A stretch of 64,000 bases of DNA from Bin5 sp963662575. Lineage in GTDB: Bacteria; Chloroflexota; Anaerolineae; Caldilineales; Caldilineaceae. Position numbers and translations under genes: made by a program. Shown piece by piece: positions 47,065-55,819 of this stretch. The notes beneath the pieces were generated by a model. It saw only the letters and a list, made by a program, of their open reading frames with translations. It ran no database searches and had not been told where the DNA came from. Numbering within the stretch: the first letter of the stretch is position 1; each line of letters starts with the position of its first letter. The stretch lies in NCBI GenBank assembly GCA_963662575.1, contig OY759723.1, forward strand, positions 2,170,001-2,234,000, given 5' to 3'.

Positions 47065-48126
47065 CTATTTTCCGTAAAACCAGTCGATTCCGATGCGCGC
47101 CACGTAGATGCCGTCCCGTTTATGGTAGCTGACCAGCGCCAAGTCGTTCACAAAGGTCAGACTCGGATAGCCATAGTCGTCTTCGGGATCAGAACCGATC
47201 GACCGTTCGTGGATCCAGGTGCGGCCTTCATCCGTAGAGACTGCCGAGACGAATGGCGTCCGCAGTCTGTTCTTGGTGTCCGTCGAGCGCAGCAACAGCA
47301 GGTCGCCGGTAGATGGGATCCGCTTGACATTGAGTGCCGACGAGTTGCTGGAGAGCTTCAAACCGCGCACATGCTCGCCTGGCGACCAAGTAACCCCCTC
47401 GTCTTCGGAGTAGGATCGGACAATGTATTCGCTGTACGACCGACACAGCATCATCAGACGGCCGTCATTCAAAGGGACCACGTGCGGCTCCTGCGCCTCC
47501 ACCGGCAGCGTATCGACGACGTTCTCCGACTGATGCCAGGAATAACCGTCGTCGTCGGAGTAAAAAACAAAGCTGACGTAGCCGCGGTGGTCGCCGCCTT
47601 CTTCACTGATCTCCCTCTCGCAAGGGGCGAGAATCCGGCCCGAGGACAGCTGGATCAGCTTGTCGTTGAAAACGTGATTTGTCCCGGCGTGGGGCGTGAC
47701 GATCAGCTGGTCGCCCCAAGTCGCGCCGTCGTCGGTCGAGCGGCGGTAGTAGGAGTGTGCGTATCGCGGCAGCGACCCGGCAAAGTAAATGTAGGACAAG
47801 AGCAGCTGGCCGTTCGCCAAGCGCAGGAAACTGGGGTGCCAGTATCCCTCATCCTTGCGAGTTGGCCTTGGGCGGCCAATCAGTATGAACGGTTCACCCC
47901 AGCTCTTGCCCTGGTCATTTGAGAACCGTCCCATGATGTCACCAACCATAATGCTATCAACAGGGCTGTCATCGTTGCATGTGTAGGATAGCAACAGTCG
48001 TCCATCACTGAACTCTGCGATATCGCCCACATTCCCGCGATAGCCGAATCTTTGCCTCGGCAACTTCACCACATGCACATCTTCGAAGAATGCCTCCGAC
48101 GTGTCTGCAGGTCGACCGGCTTGCAT
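47065..48126 (-). CDS. Sialidase-fold (Asp-box/BNR repeat) protein
   Basis: The 353-residue product contains five Asp-boxes (SNDQGKSWG, STDDGATWG, SDDDGYSWH, SEDEGVTWS, STDEGRTWI) spaced as in six-bladed sialidase propellers. An Arg near the N terminus (LIGRPRPTRKDEGYWHPSF region) and a Glu/Tyr pair may serve catalysis, but the full sialidase triad could not be confirmed. There is no signal peptide. I chose ATG 48126 with GGGAG eight bases upstream; a TTG two codons earlier is less likely. It is encoded between the solute-binding lipoprotein and the permeases, so it probably acts inside the cell on an imported glycan. Confidence 0.82.
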   Translation of the reverse strand: MQAGRPADTSEAFFEDVHVVKLPRQRFGYRGNVGDIAEFSDGRLLLSYTCNDDSPVDSIMVGDIMGRFSNDQGKSWGEPFILIGRPRPTRKDEGYWHPSFLRLANGQLLLSYIYFAGSLPRYAHSYYRRSTDDGATWGDQLIVTPHAGTNHVFNDKLIQLSSGRILAPCEREISEEGGDHRGYVSFVFYSDDDGYSWHQSENVVDTLPVEAQEPHVVPLNDGRLMMLCRSYSEYIVRSYSEDEGVTWSPGEHVRGLKLSSNSSALNVKRIPSTGDLLLLRSTDTKNRLRTPFVSAVSTDEGRTWIHERSIGSDPEDDYGYPSLTFVNDLALVSYHKRDGIYVARIGIDWFYGK

Positions 48127-48211
48127 TGTCAATCTCCCTCGCTCTTGCCTTCATCGGTGCCGCGGCAGCGGTGCAGAAAGGCCAACTCTCTCCACCGCTG
48201 CCGTACAGGTG

Positions 48212-49921
48212 TTACTCCTCGGCGATGTACATGTATTCAGCGTTGATCCAACGGAAAGTGGGATCGAAGGCAACGCCCTTTACGTTCGGCCTCACCAGGA
48301 ATCTGCCGGTCGGCCAGTACAATGGGATCATCCAGTACTCTCCAAACACGACATCCTCGAACTCTGTCCAGGCCTCAATGCGCTCGGCCTCGTTCGGATT
48401 CGACTCGATTTCCGCCAGCAGCGCATCGGTATGCTCATCCCCCCAATGCGTATGGCGCGTAGCAATGAAAGAATCGCTGGCAAAGTTGTAAGAGCCCCAG
48501 GCCTGGGCGTCCAGGGAGAAAGTTCCGTAGCTGTCCTCCCAGATCTGGAATTTTACCCTCTCAGTTGCCTCCATACTGGAGGCAACCGTGATCTGGATCT
48601 CCAGGCCGGTTGCATCCTTCACCATCTGCTGGATTGCCTGGGCCAGCTGCGGCCATTCAGGGTCAGGATAGCGGGACCAGTAGAGGATGGGCGGCACGTT
48701 CTCGGCGCTGCCGTAGGTGGAATCGGCTACTGCCTGCCTGGCGCGTTCCGGGTCCGCCTGCCAGTACGCAGGCAGGTCCTCGCGGTAAAACGGTCCATCG
48801 GGAATGATACTTGTCGCGCGCCGCCGCAGGTTGCGGTAGACCGTCTCATGGATCAGGTCCAGATCGATTGAGTAATAGATCGCTTCGCGGATCTTGGGAT
48901 CGTTTGTCGGCTCCGCCGAGACATCGAATTCAAGCCACTGCAAACCGGCAAGACCGAAACCCTGTACATGGTCACTCAGAGGGTGGTTGGAATCGCTGGC
49001 AAACTGGGCGAAGTCAGCGGTCGAAGGCATCGCGATGTCCAGTTCGCCGCTTTCGTAGAGCACCAACTGCGTCTGCCGGTCCTGGATGGATTTCAGTGTG
49101 ATCTTGTCCAGCAATGGCTGCGGGCCCAGCACGTAGTGGGGGTTGGGAACCAGCACGCTAACGTCCTCTTCCGGGTCGTAGGATTCCACCATGAAGGGAC
49201 CGAAGCCGCCGCAATAGTCGGGATGTTCATGCCAAGGCGCCTCCGCCGTACCGAGTCTGATCTGCGCAGGGTCGAGAAGCCCCCAGGTACCCAGTACACC
49301 CGAAGATGTGACGTCAATGAACGCCGGTGTTACACCCTTAAGATTGACCTGAAGCGTGTGGTCATCCAAGGCAACCAGGCCGCTGATTTCGGCATCGTCT
49401 TGCTGGTCAAAGTCCCAGGGGCCCACATCTGCTGTTGCCTCGAGGAATTCGTCAATGCCTTCCACCATGTACCAGGCGTAATCCTTGGCCCACTTGAACT
49501 GGATATTGAGCCACTCCCAGCCCTTCTTGATATCCTGGGCCGTAACTGGTTCACCTGTACACCACGTCAAATCGGAACGAAGGTTGAAGGTGTAAGTCGT
49601 GCCATCGTCACTGACGTCCCACGAGTCGGCGGCCCATGGGCGGATGCTGCCGTCAGGATGTCTCTCCAAAAGGCCGCCGCCCAGGACATTGGTGCCGTCA
49701 TACCAGGCGGCTTCATTAATGTGGCCCGCAAAATAAAAGACCCTGCCCACGGTCAGTTCCTGGTTCGCCGCCATGTCGGCCGGTTTCCCGGGGTCGGTCG
49801 AGGCGGAATCGGAGGCCGACGCCTCCTGCGGCGCTGCCGCGGGAACTGCTGCGGGGGCACACGCGCTGAGCAGAATCGATAAAATGACGATCAGATTGGC
49901 TAACCTAAGATACTTTCCCAT
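48212..49921 (-). CDS. Family 5 extracellular solute-binding lipoprotein (peptide/oligosaccharide ABC receptor)
   Basis: The 569-residue product has a lipoprotein signal (ILSILLSAC, lipidated Cys21) followed by an Ala/Ser-rich linker and the SBP family 5 fold: DGTYTFNLRSDLTWCTGEPVTAQDIKKGWEWL (in parts), KIREAIYYSIDLDLIHETVYR, and IPDGPFYREDLP. Family 5 receptors bind peptides, nickel or oligosaccharides. The ATG at 49921 has AAGGAGG eight bases upstream. It belongs to the operon with the Asp-box protein and two permeases; the methyltransferase gene precedes it by 137 bases. Confidence 0.93.
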   Translation of the reverse strand: MGKYLRLANLIVILSILLSACAPAAVPAAAPQEASASDSASTDPGKPADMAANQELTVGRVFYFAGHINEAAWYDGTNVLGGGLLERHPDGSIRPWAADSWDVSDDGTTYTFNLRSDLTWCTGEPVTAQDIKKGWEWLNIQFKWAKDYAWYMVEGIDEFLEATADVGPWDFDQQDDAEISGLVALDDHTLQVNLKGVTPAFIDVTSSGVLGTWGLLDPAQIRLGTAEAPWHEHPDYCGGFGPFMVESYDPEEDVSVLVPNPHYVLGPQPLLDKITLKSIQDRQTQLVLYESGELDIAMPSTADFAQFASDSNHPLSDHVQGFGLAGLQWLEFDVSAEPTNDPKIREAIYYSIDLDLIHETVYRNLRRRATSIIPDGPFYREDLPAYWQADPERARQAVADSTYGSAENVPPILYWSRYPDPEWPQLAQAIQQMVKDATGLEIQITVASSMEATERVKFQIWEDSYGTFSLDAQAWGSYNFASDSFIATRHTHWGDEHTDALLAEIESNPNEAERIEAWTEFEDVVFGEYWMIPLYWPTGRFLVRPNVKGVAFDPTFRWINAEYMYIAEE

Positions 49922-50058
49922 CAGATTTCCTCCTTGCCATTGAAGAGCCTTCAGGATTTCGAATCTGATTTACGGGTCTACCACCTCCCTTCCCTTCATG
50001 AGCCGGAGCGATCTCCTTCCTGTTCCAAATACCAGCGCAGGGCTTCCGCCGAGCTGCG

Positions 50059-50997
50059 TCAGGAATCCAAAGCCTTCTCTTTTTCAAGCCCTTTCACGAC
50101 CGGTCGTATCGCCGCGATATGCTCCGGCCCCGTTGCGCAACAGCCGCCGATGACCTGCGCGCCCATGTCAAGCCACACACTCGCAAACTCGGCATATCGG
50201 TCCGGGGGATAGTCGTCAGTCTCGATCACGTGCCACTGTCGCTTGGGGAACTCTGGACGTTCTGACGACTGATTGTAGCCAATGTTCGCATAGGCGCCGA
50301 CCGGTCCGTCGAAGGCCGCCCGCAGCATGGGCAAAGAGGCCGAAATCTCCTCAGGTCGGCTGCACATCGGCAGAATCGCATCGACCCTGTGGCCTTCCAG
50401 GGAACGAGCCAGTTGCTCGAAAGTTTCGCCGGCAGAGTTGGTTCCTTCCAACGTGACATGCTTGAGTCCCAGGAAGATCGGCAGACCGGTCCTCGAAGCG
50501 GCCTGGACTGCCTGAACACAGTCCGCCACAGATCCTACGTATTCGAGTAAGATGATGTCCACACCTCCCGCCGCCAGCACCGCCGACTGGTCGCTGAACT
50601 CCTTCGTCAGATCCCCCCAGCCCGGCGGGGCCATGCTGCCGGCCACATACGCCTGCGGATTGAGCCGGTCGCGTGCCTCGCAGGCGATCTCCGCCGCCAA
50701 ATGCGTATACTCTTCCATCCTGTCGGCCAGACCCACCATCCCCAGCCGCTCACGATTGGTCCAAAAGCTATTGGTCGTGATGATATCGGCGCCCTCGCGC
50801 AGGTAATCTTCATGGACCTCGCGTACCAGGTCCGGCGCGTCTCCCATCGCCGTCGCCGACCATGCGCCCAGACCCCCCTCCGAGGTCACGCCTTTGGAAA
50901 CATTGACGCCGCGGCGCTGCAGCTCCGATCCGGTAGCGCCGTCCAATAGCAGCCGATCTCCCTCTGCCAGCCGAAACTGAATGTCATCTCTATTCAT
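50059..50997 (-). CDS. Homocysteine S-methyltransferase family protein
   Basis: The 312-residue TIM-barrel product begins LAEGDRLLLDGATGSELQRRG and has ADIITTNSFWTNRERL and the zinc-binding GGCCATGPEHI near the C terminus; together with an upstream Cys (LPMCSRPEEI) this gives the cysteines used to bind zinc and activate homocysteine. Family members move a methyl group from S-methylmethionine, betaine or related donors. I chose ATG 50997, six bases after AAGGAGAG; the frame remains open 85 codons further upstream through the leader. It is first in the transporter operon behind a consensus-like promoter. Confidence 0.9.
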   Translation of the reverse strand: MNRDDIQFRLAEGDRLLLDGATGSELQRRGVNVSKGVTSEGGLGAWSATAMGDAPDLVREVHEDYLREGADIITTNSFWTNRERLGMVGLADRMEEYTHLAAEIACEARDRLNPQAYVAGSMAPPGWGDLTKEFSDQSAVLAAGGVDIILLEYVGSVADCVQAVQAASRTGLPIFLGLKHVTLEGTNSAGETFEQLARSLEGHRVDAILPMCSRPEEISASLPMLRAAFDGPVGAYANIGYNQSSERPEFPKRQWHVIETDDYPPDRYAEFASVWLDMGAQVIGGCCATGPEHIAAIRPVVKGLEKEKALDS

Positions 50998-51257
50998 GTT
51001 TCTCTCCTTGGGAAACGTTGGAAGCGTTAGCAAATAGGCGTGAGGCGCGTTTCTGATGAACCTATGGTCCGCTGACGCGGAACCTGCCCCGCGGGATCTG
51101 GCAACCTGCTGGCCTGAATGCACCATACCGAGGGTTACACTCGGCCAATAGTTGTCTGGAGCATTGAGAAGAAAGGAAGGGTTTGGCAGGGTCCTTGGTC
51201 GAATGGAGGTGACAAACCAAACCATCGGCAAGATAAGACAGCTAAGCACCAAAACTG
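50998..51257 (-). promoter_or_regulatory. Long structured leader of the methyltransferase operon
   Basis: The leader between the promoter and the start codon is unusually long. On the minus strand it contains small hairpins, CCGAG-CTCGG and TCCGC-GTCA-GCGGA, and G/C-rich paired tracts. It does not match the SAM-I, SAM-II or cobalamin riboswitch consensus as I know them. Regulatory function is inference. Confidence 0.35.
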
Positions 51258-51263
51258 TGTCGT

Positions 51264-51292
51264 AGTATAAGAAATAGCATTAAACTTGTCAA
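51264..51292 (-). promoter_or_regulatory. Strong sigma-70-type promoter for the methyltransferase/transporter operon
   Basis: On the minus strand TTGACA (51287-51292, perfect) is followed after 17 bases by TATACT (51264-51269, 5/6). Transcription would start near 51257, leaving a leader of about 260 bases before the ATG at 50997. Confidence 0.7.
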
Positions 51293-51626
51293 CGACTGTT
51301 TGACGAACGGGGAAGCAGACCAGATCTGGCGTGAAGATGGCAGGAGTCGCTGGCCCGGGCTTGCTCTGCCTAATTTCTTCGCCCTCTTTTTCTTCCGCGA
51401 CTGCGATTGCGAGCCAAGCAGAGCTGCGCCGCTATCGAAAAACTGTTCGGAAGGCTGCAGTATTTCAACTTCGCTCTGCGCTGGGGTCAGGGGATGTGAG
51501 GGTCTGGCGACAGGCAGAAAATAATGCGATCCCTGTCTGCCTATTGCCCCGTAAACAGATTGCCGCCAAGCTAATCGGCGGCAATCTGCACTCTATTTTT
51601 TGATTCAATATCGCGCGCGGCTTACC
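51293..51626. other. Intergenic region between operon promoter and glycosidase-like gene
   Basis: About 330 bases lie between the methyltransferase promoter and the stop of the 1073-residue protein gene. No gene was recognised; short frames here have no family resemblance. A perfect hairpin near its end is listed separately. Confidence 0.5.
51556..51600. terminator. Hairpin terminator downstream of the glycosidase-like gene
   Basis: CAGATTGCCGCC (51556-51567) pairs perfectly with GGCGGCAATCTG (51577-51588) around nine bases. On the plus strand it is followed seven bases later by TTTTTT; on the minus strand by TGTTTAC only. It lies 39 bases past the stop of the minus-strand gene. Confidence 0.55.
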
Positions 51627-54600
51627 TTACTTCGGCATGTCCCGCAGCGCATTGAAGACCGGAAGGTTGTTCCAACTATTAGTCACAATCCCCCACTGGG
51701 CCTTCTCAGTGCCATCAGCCACCACGCGGAAGTTCAGATTCCACAGAATCGCCGGGCCCACCCAACCCCAACTCTTCATCATCCTATAGGCCTCAACCGT
51801 CCATGCCGCCTGTTCCTCGTATGAATTGTCGTTGGCGTACCCATAACGCGGGTCAAAAGCGCCACCGGCCGCCCAGCCAAATTCGGTCGGCCAAATGCGC
51901 TTGTTGCCGGCCCCGTACGTAACCGCTATGTTTCGATAGCCCTCCATCGTGCTGCGGAAGCTCCACGAGTGATGTGGGCTGTCGCAGGCGCCGTTGAAGC
52001 CGCTGTTACCATGGATCTGAATCGCCTCACATCCCTGTTGCCATGTGTATTGGGGGGGCACGTTGTATCCGCTGGGATGCGCGCCGATGCCGTCCGCGTA
52101 GTTGTTGAGGCCCGCCTGGAACATCTTTTCCAGGTATTCAAAATCATCCATCGCCGCGATACCGCCCCTGCTCTGCGGCGCGCCATTGCTGGCCGCCGGC
52201 GTCAGCGCGCCGCTGATCACCAACATCGACGGGCACGCCCTCTTAATCTCCGTGTAGGCCGGTCTCAATAGCGCCACATATTTGCCCGGATCCAAGGGCA
52301 GGTTGCCCCATTCGTAATGCAGATTCTGCTCGTTCCAAACCTCAATCGCTTTCAAAGAAGAGCCGCAATACTTGCCGGCCATCGCCCCCAGGAATCTGGC
52401 GAACGTGTTCGGATCTGCCGGTGGTCCGCCCACATTCGGTTCGAAACCTCCTTCGCGCGCCCAGGGCGGCGCATTGACCACGCTGAATAGTAGACTTATG
52501 CCGGCGTTATTGGCCGCGTCGATGATGCCCTGCATCGACCCCCAATCGTACTGCCCTTGGTTTTGCTCAAAGACCTTCCATTCGATCTGCTGCTTCACCC
52601 AACCAAAGCCCATCTCGCTCGTCTTCTGCATAACCTGGCCGGCCTGGTTGTTGTGGACCATGTGGGCCTGGACCCCATAACCGAAACTGCCGCCTCCAGC
52701 AGGCGCCGGCGCTACCGCAGCAGGCGCCGCAGCCGGCGGCGCCGGAATATCAGTAATTACGGCCACAGCGTCCAGCGGACCGCTGGCAGTCGTCAGTTCA
52801 GCGAACACCCAACCCTTATTTCCATTGCCAATATCGATCTGCCACCAACTTCCCTCTTGGTTCTTCCCGAAAATGAGGTAAGGCTGACCGGCGCTGAGTT
52901 GGCCGGCGATCGGATAGTTCGTGCCCGGCCCTTCACGGACGTTTGTGTTCTGCGTGCTGACCAGCCTTGACACTTCAGGCGTGGCTGTCGGCACCGGCGT
53001 GTTCGTTGCCACCGGCGTCGGCGTCGCCAGGCTCAGCGCTACCTTGTTCTGCGGGCTGGCCGCCATGCTGCTACCAAAATTCGAGATCTGCACCACCTGC
53101 GCCTCGACATGGATATCGCCCTCACCAGGCGGCGCCATGAATGTGTATACTGGGTTCTCGATCGGGACCGTCACCTCTTCAATCACCCCGCCATCAGGGT
53201 GGAGAATCCTGAAGGATATCTTTAACATCGCCGGCGCCGTATTCACCCCCCCACCCGTCTGGAACTGGCGGGCGACCTCCCACAGGTCCGGGTCCACATC
53301 CCCTGAATCCGCATCCCGCACCATCACCTGCGTCACTTGGTATCGCTCCAGCAAGTTGAGTTTGCGGGCAAAGCTGCTGCTGTTCTCTATCGTAACGACG
53401 CGCTCCATCTGCTGGTCGTCAGTGTACGCGTACACATAGGCGCCAATCGCATCATCCCAGGCCAGCGGGCGAGAAATTCGCGGGTTTACTGCCGCTACCT
53501 GAACATCTGCGCCTGGCATGATCACCCCATCTTCTCCCCCCAGCCGGATCTGGGCGACCAATGGTTGAAGGGCCTGCTGATAGCCCTTCAGCCACAGCTG
53601 GTTTCCGCTCCGTTCCACCGACATGCCCGGCAGTTCCACCTGCACCTTCTGCCGGTCAATCTGGTCCGTGGCGTATGCCAGCAAGGCTCCCATCTGCCCA
53701 CCCAGCTGATACGCCATGGGGTCGGCCGGACCCGGAATCAGAATGCGGTCAGCTACGCTGCCCAGGGCCTCCCAGTCGTAACCGCGTGTGTTCCACGCAA
53801 CCGCCGAAATCTGCTGAGGCGATTCCACGCGCACAGCTAGCCAGCGATTCATATCGGGCGCGTGCAGTCGTTCAGCCAGAAGTTCGATGAAGCGCGTGAA
53901 CTCTGCCTCACCTGCAAGCGTCGCTTCCATACCGCGATAGTCGATGATGACGCCCGGATAACTGTACTGCGTTAAAAGACCGGTGATAGCCGCAATCTGA
54001 TTTTGCTGTTGGCCCGATTCCACCAGCATGTTGTGGAGCAAGTCGCTGCGTGGAGCTTCCCCACTCTGCCAGTTGCGCAGGACCGGCACGATCGCATAGT
54101 TGCCAACAGGAGCAGTGGTGCGCACAATATCCAGTGCACCGTCCCCCCGCAGGTAATAACCGGCCACGCCCAGAGTGGTAATGGCAGCATTTGCCAGACT
54201 GGTTGGCGCCATCTCGGCGACCCCAATGTTCGTCCCCACTCGCGCCGGCGGCGCGCCGGTCTGCATCACAACAAAATTGGACGGAGGCGGGCCGTCAACG
54301 CGCGCTTCAATCCGGTCTTCCATGGCCAGGATGGCGCTGGGCACAAATTCCCAACTGTCCCCATCCCAACTGTACAGTTCCAGCGTTTCGTATGGCTGGC
54401 TGTCATTGGGAATCGGGATCTGCACGATGCTCTGCCCCAAGCTTCCGCCGCGCACATCCACTTGGTAGATCGGGCTTTTGGCTTCCAGACCCGTAACGGC
54501 CAGCGCATCGCGGGCAGTCGTCCAATCCTGTCCCGCGTTCCCACTCAGAAACTCCGCACGCGGAATGCTGTCAAGGCTGATCCGAAAGGCCTCAAATACA

Positions 54601-54848
54601 CTCTCCGGAGGAAAAACAATCGTCGTCCCATCCGGGTCCATCAGCGAACCCCCGTTCCTGTCAATCGTAGTAAAAGAGAGGAACTGGATGCGATCAATCA
54701 GACTGATCGGCGGCAGCAGCAGTGCCACGATGATCAGAGCGGGAATCACAACAAGCGAAACAATGGCCGTGGCGATCCTCCGCATACCGGAAGCCGGCCT
54801 CGGCCTGGGTTGGCGCGGCTCATCATAATCAAAAGAAGACCGTCCCAT
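51627..54848 (-). CDS. Membrane-anchored envelope protein: GH18-like, SH3b and clan A glycosidase-like modules
   Basis: The 1073-residue product has a short Arg/Pro-rich cytoplasmic tail and one membrane helix (about 25-47, IATAIVSLVVIPALIIVALLL). The central part (about 225-480) resembles GH18 spore-type hydrolases, with SYPGVIIDYRGMEATLAG in the place of the DxxDxE motif. An SH3b domain (about 625-690, TNVREGPGTNYPIAG) follows a Thr/Pro linker. The C-terminal TIM barrel (about 735-1073) has EVWNEQNLHYEWG and IWPTEFGWAAGG as acid/base and nucleophile candidates. SH3b suggests cell-wall binding. In the GH18-like module the usual DxE is altered, so it may be inactive. The start follows GGAGG and AAAGG. 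Confidence 0.85.
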   Translation of the reverse strand: MGRSSFDYDEPRQPRPRPASGMRRIATAIVSLVVIPALIIVALLLPPISLIDRIQFLSFTTIDRNGGSLMDPDGTTIVFPPESVFEAFRISLDSIPRAEFLSGNAGQDWTTARDALAVTGLEAKSPIYQVDVRGGSLGQSIVQIPIPNDSQPYETLELYSWDGDSWEFVPSAILAMEDRIEARVDGPPPSNFVVMQTGAPPARVGTNIGVAEMAPTSLANAAITTLGVAGYYLRGDGALDIVRTTAPVGNYAIVPVLRNWQSGEAPRSDLLHNMLVESGQQQNQIAAITGLLTQYSYPGVIIDYRGMEATLAGEAEFTRFIELLAERLHAPDMNRWLAVRVESPQQISAVAWNTRGYDWEALGSVADRILIPGPADPMAYQLGGQMGALLAYATDQIDRQKVQVELPGMSVERSGNQLWLKGYQQALQPLVAQIRLGGEDGVIMPGADVQVAAVNPRISRPLAWDDAIGAYVYAYTDDQQMERVVTIENSSSFARKLNLLERYQVTQVMVRDADSGDVDPDLWEVARQFQTGGGVNTAPAMLKISFRILHPDGGVIEEVTVPIENPVYTFMAPPGEGDIHVEAQVVQISNFGSSMAASPQNKVALSLATPTPVATNTPVPTATPEVSRLVSTQNTNVREGPGTNYPIAGQLSAGQPYLIFGKNQEGSWWQIDIGNGNKGWVFAELTTASGPLDAVAVITDIPAPPAAAPAAVAPAPAGGGSFGYGVQAHMVHNNQAGQVMQKTSEMGFGWVKQQIEWKVFEQNQGQYDWGSMQGIIDAANNAGISLLFSVVNAPPWAREGGFEPNVGGPPADPNTFARFLGAMAGKYCGSSLKAIEVWNEQNLHYEWGNLPLDPGKYVALLRPAYTEIKRACPSMLVISGALTPAASNGAPQSRGGIAAMDDFEYLEKMFQAGLNNYADGIGAHPSGYNVPPQYTWQQGCEAIQIHGNSGFNGACDSPHHSWSFRSTMEGYRNIAVTYGAGNKRIWPTEFGWAAGGAFDPRYGYANDNSYEEQAAWTVEAYRMMKSWGWVGPAILWNLNFRVVADGTEKAQWGIVTNSWNNLPVFNALRDMPK

Positions 54849-55819
54849 TTACCTTTTCCTCCATTTCGCGCCGCTTTCACAAAGCGGTGCTTTGAACACG
54901 AATCCTGTGTATTAACGGGTGCCTAGTGCCAGCGGTCGCTTCGCGTAGATATGCCGAAGCGACCGCCTATATGTCAATCTCCTGCGTTCCGCGGTTGAGT
55001 CCGGGGAAATGCTCTCTATTGCCCGTTGCCAAGTCGCCGGATTTCCGCCAACAGTCAAATTGCCGGGAGTCGGCAGCGGGCGAACCCGGCCTTTGGGCTG
55101 CCGCGCCAGATGCGATAGTTCTGCGGCCGGGCAAGGAGTGCATCTTCCTGCTTGGCGCACGCAGTCTTGCAATTATCTTAGCACATGCAAAATACTCAAC
55201 AAAAACGGTTACATTTCATGGCACGCATCCCAGCCATGGCGTGACTGCCCCTCCCCGTTTCTTCTCCACAACGCGCCGCAAAAATAGCTAGCCTACCCAA
55301 CTCCCTCTGGCTCGCTGTATCTGCCCATCCCTGTCCAAGTCGCGCATGTCCAAAACGGTTTCACCCTGTGACCGCAAGCGTCCCTCACTTCTCTTCATTC
55401 CCCCCTGATCTATGGGCGGTCGGGCCTTCGGCCCTCCCTTGTGCAGGAGCTGCGCCCCCACAACGCCGCCCTCCAAAAACATGCCTCATCGACCGTTCGC
55501 CGTAAGTCCAGCTGTGCGGCTCAGCCAGGGTGGCGGCTGACAACGAATACACGGTGAGATAGCCTGCATGGCGGCGGGCATGAAGGGCCTGTCAAGACAG
55601 GCGTCGCATACGGCTTAGTAGTTACCCGAAAACTAAGAACTCGAACGAGATTGAACACTGCATATGGCTGGCAGTTGCCGCGCGCTCATGAATCTTGTCC
55701 CGGAAATGATTGCCGAATCGTTCCTCACTGCATTATACTGTTACCGTTATTCATGTGATCACGAACTGCCTAATGGGCAATTGGTGAACAGTTTCCACTT
55801 CTCTTGCAAGCTGAGAAAG
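54849..55819. other. Long intergenic region between glycosidase-like gene and proB
   Basis: About 970 bases with no gene. It contains a perfect 12-bp hairpin (54932-54943 with 54955-54966, GCGGTCGCTTCG and its complement) in the likely leader of the minus-strand gene, and long copy B of the intergenic repeat (55411-55642). Short frames here are not family-like. The proB frame is open back to 55664 but without homology. Confidence 0.6.
55411..55642 (+). repeat. Intergenic repeat family, long copy B (about 230 bp)
   Basis: It matches 21438-21667 along its full length, from TATGGGCGGTCGG to GCTTAGTAGTTACCC, at about 70% by eye. The stem after GGTCGG differs between copies (GGGCCTTCGGCCC here, GGCCGCAAGCGGCC there), yet both sides change together, so pairing is kept. 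This suggests selection on RNA or DNA structure. Confidence 0.78.

Noticed and set aside
55288..55482. A peptide of the type LEGGVVGAQLLHKGG, also readable opposite 21438-21510
   Set aside because: It is simply the translation of the shared intergenic repeat core on the minus strand; frame conservation is short and lost elsewhere in the repeat.
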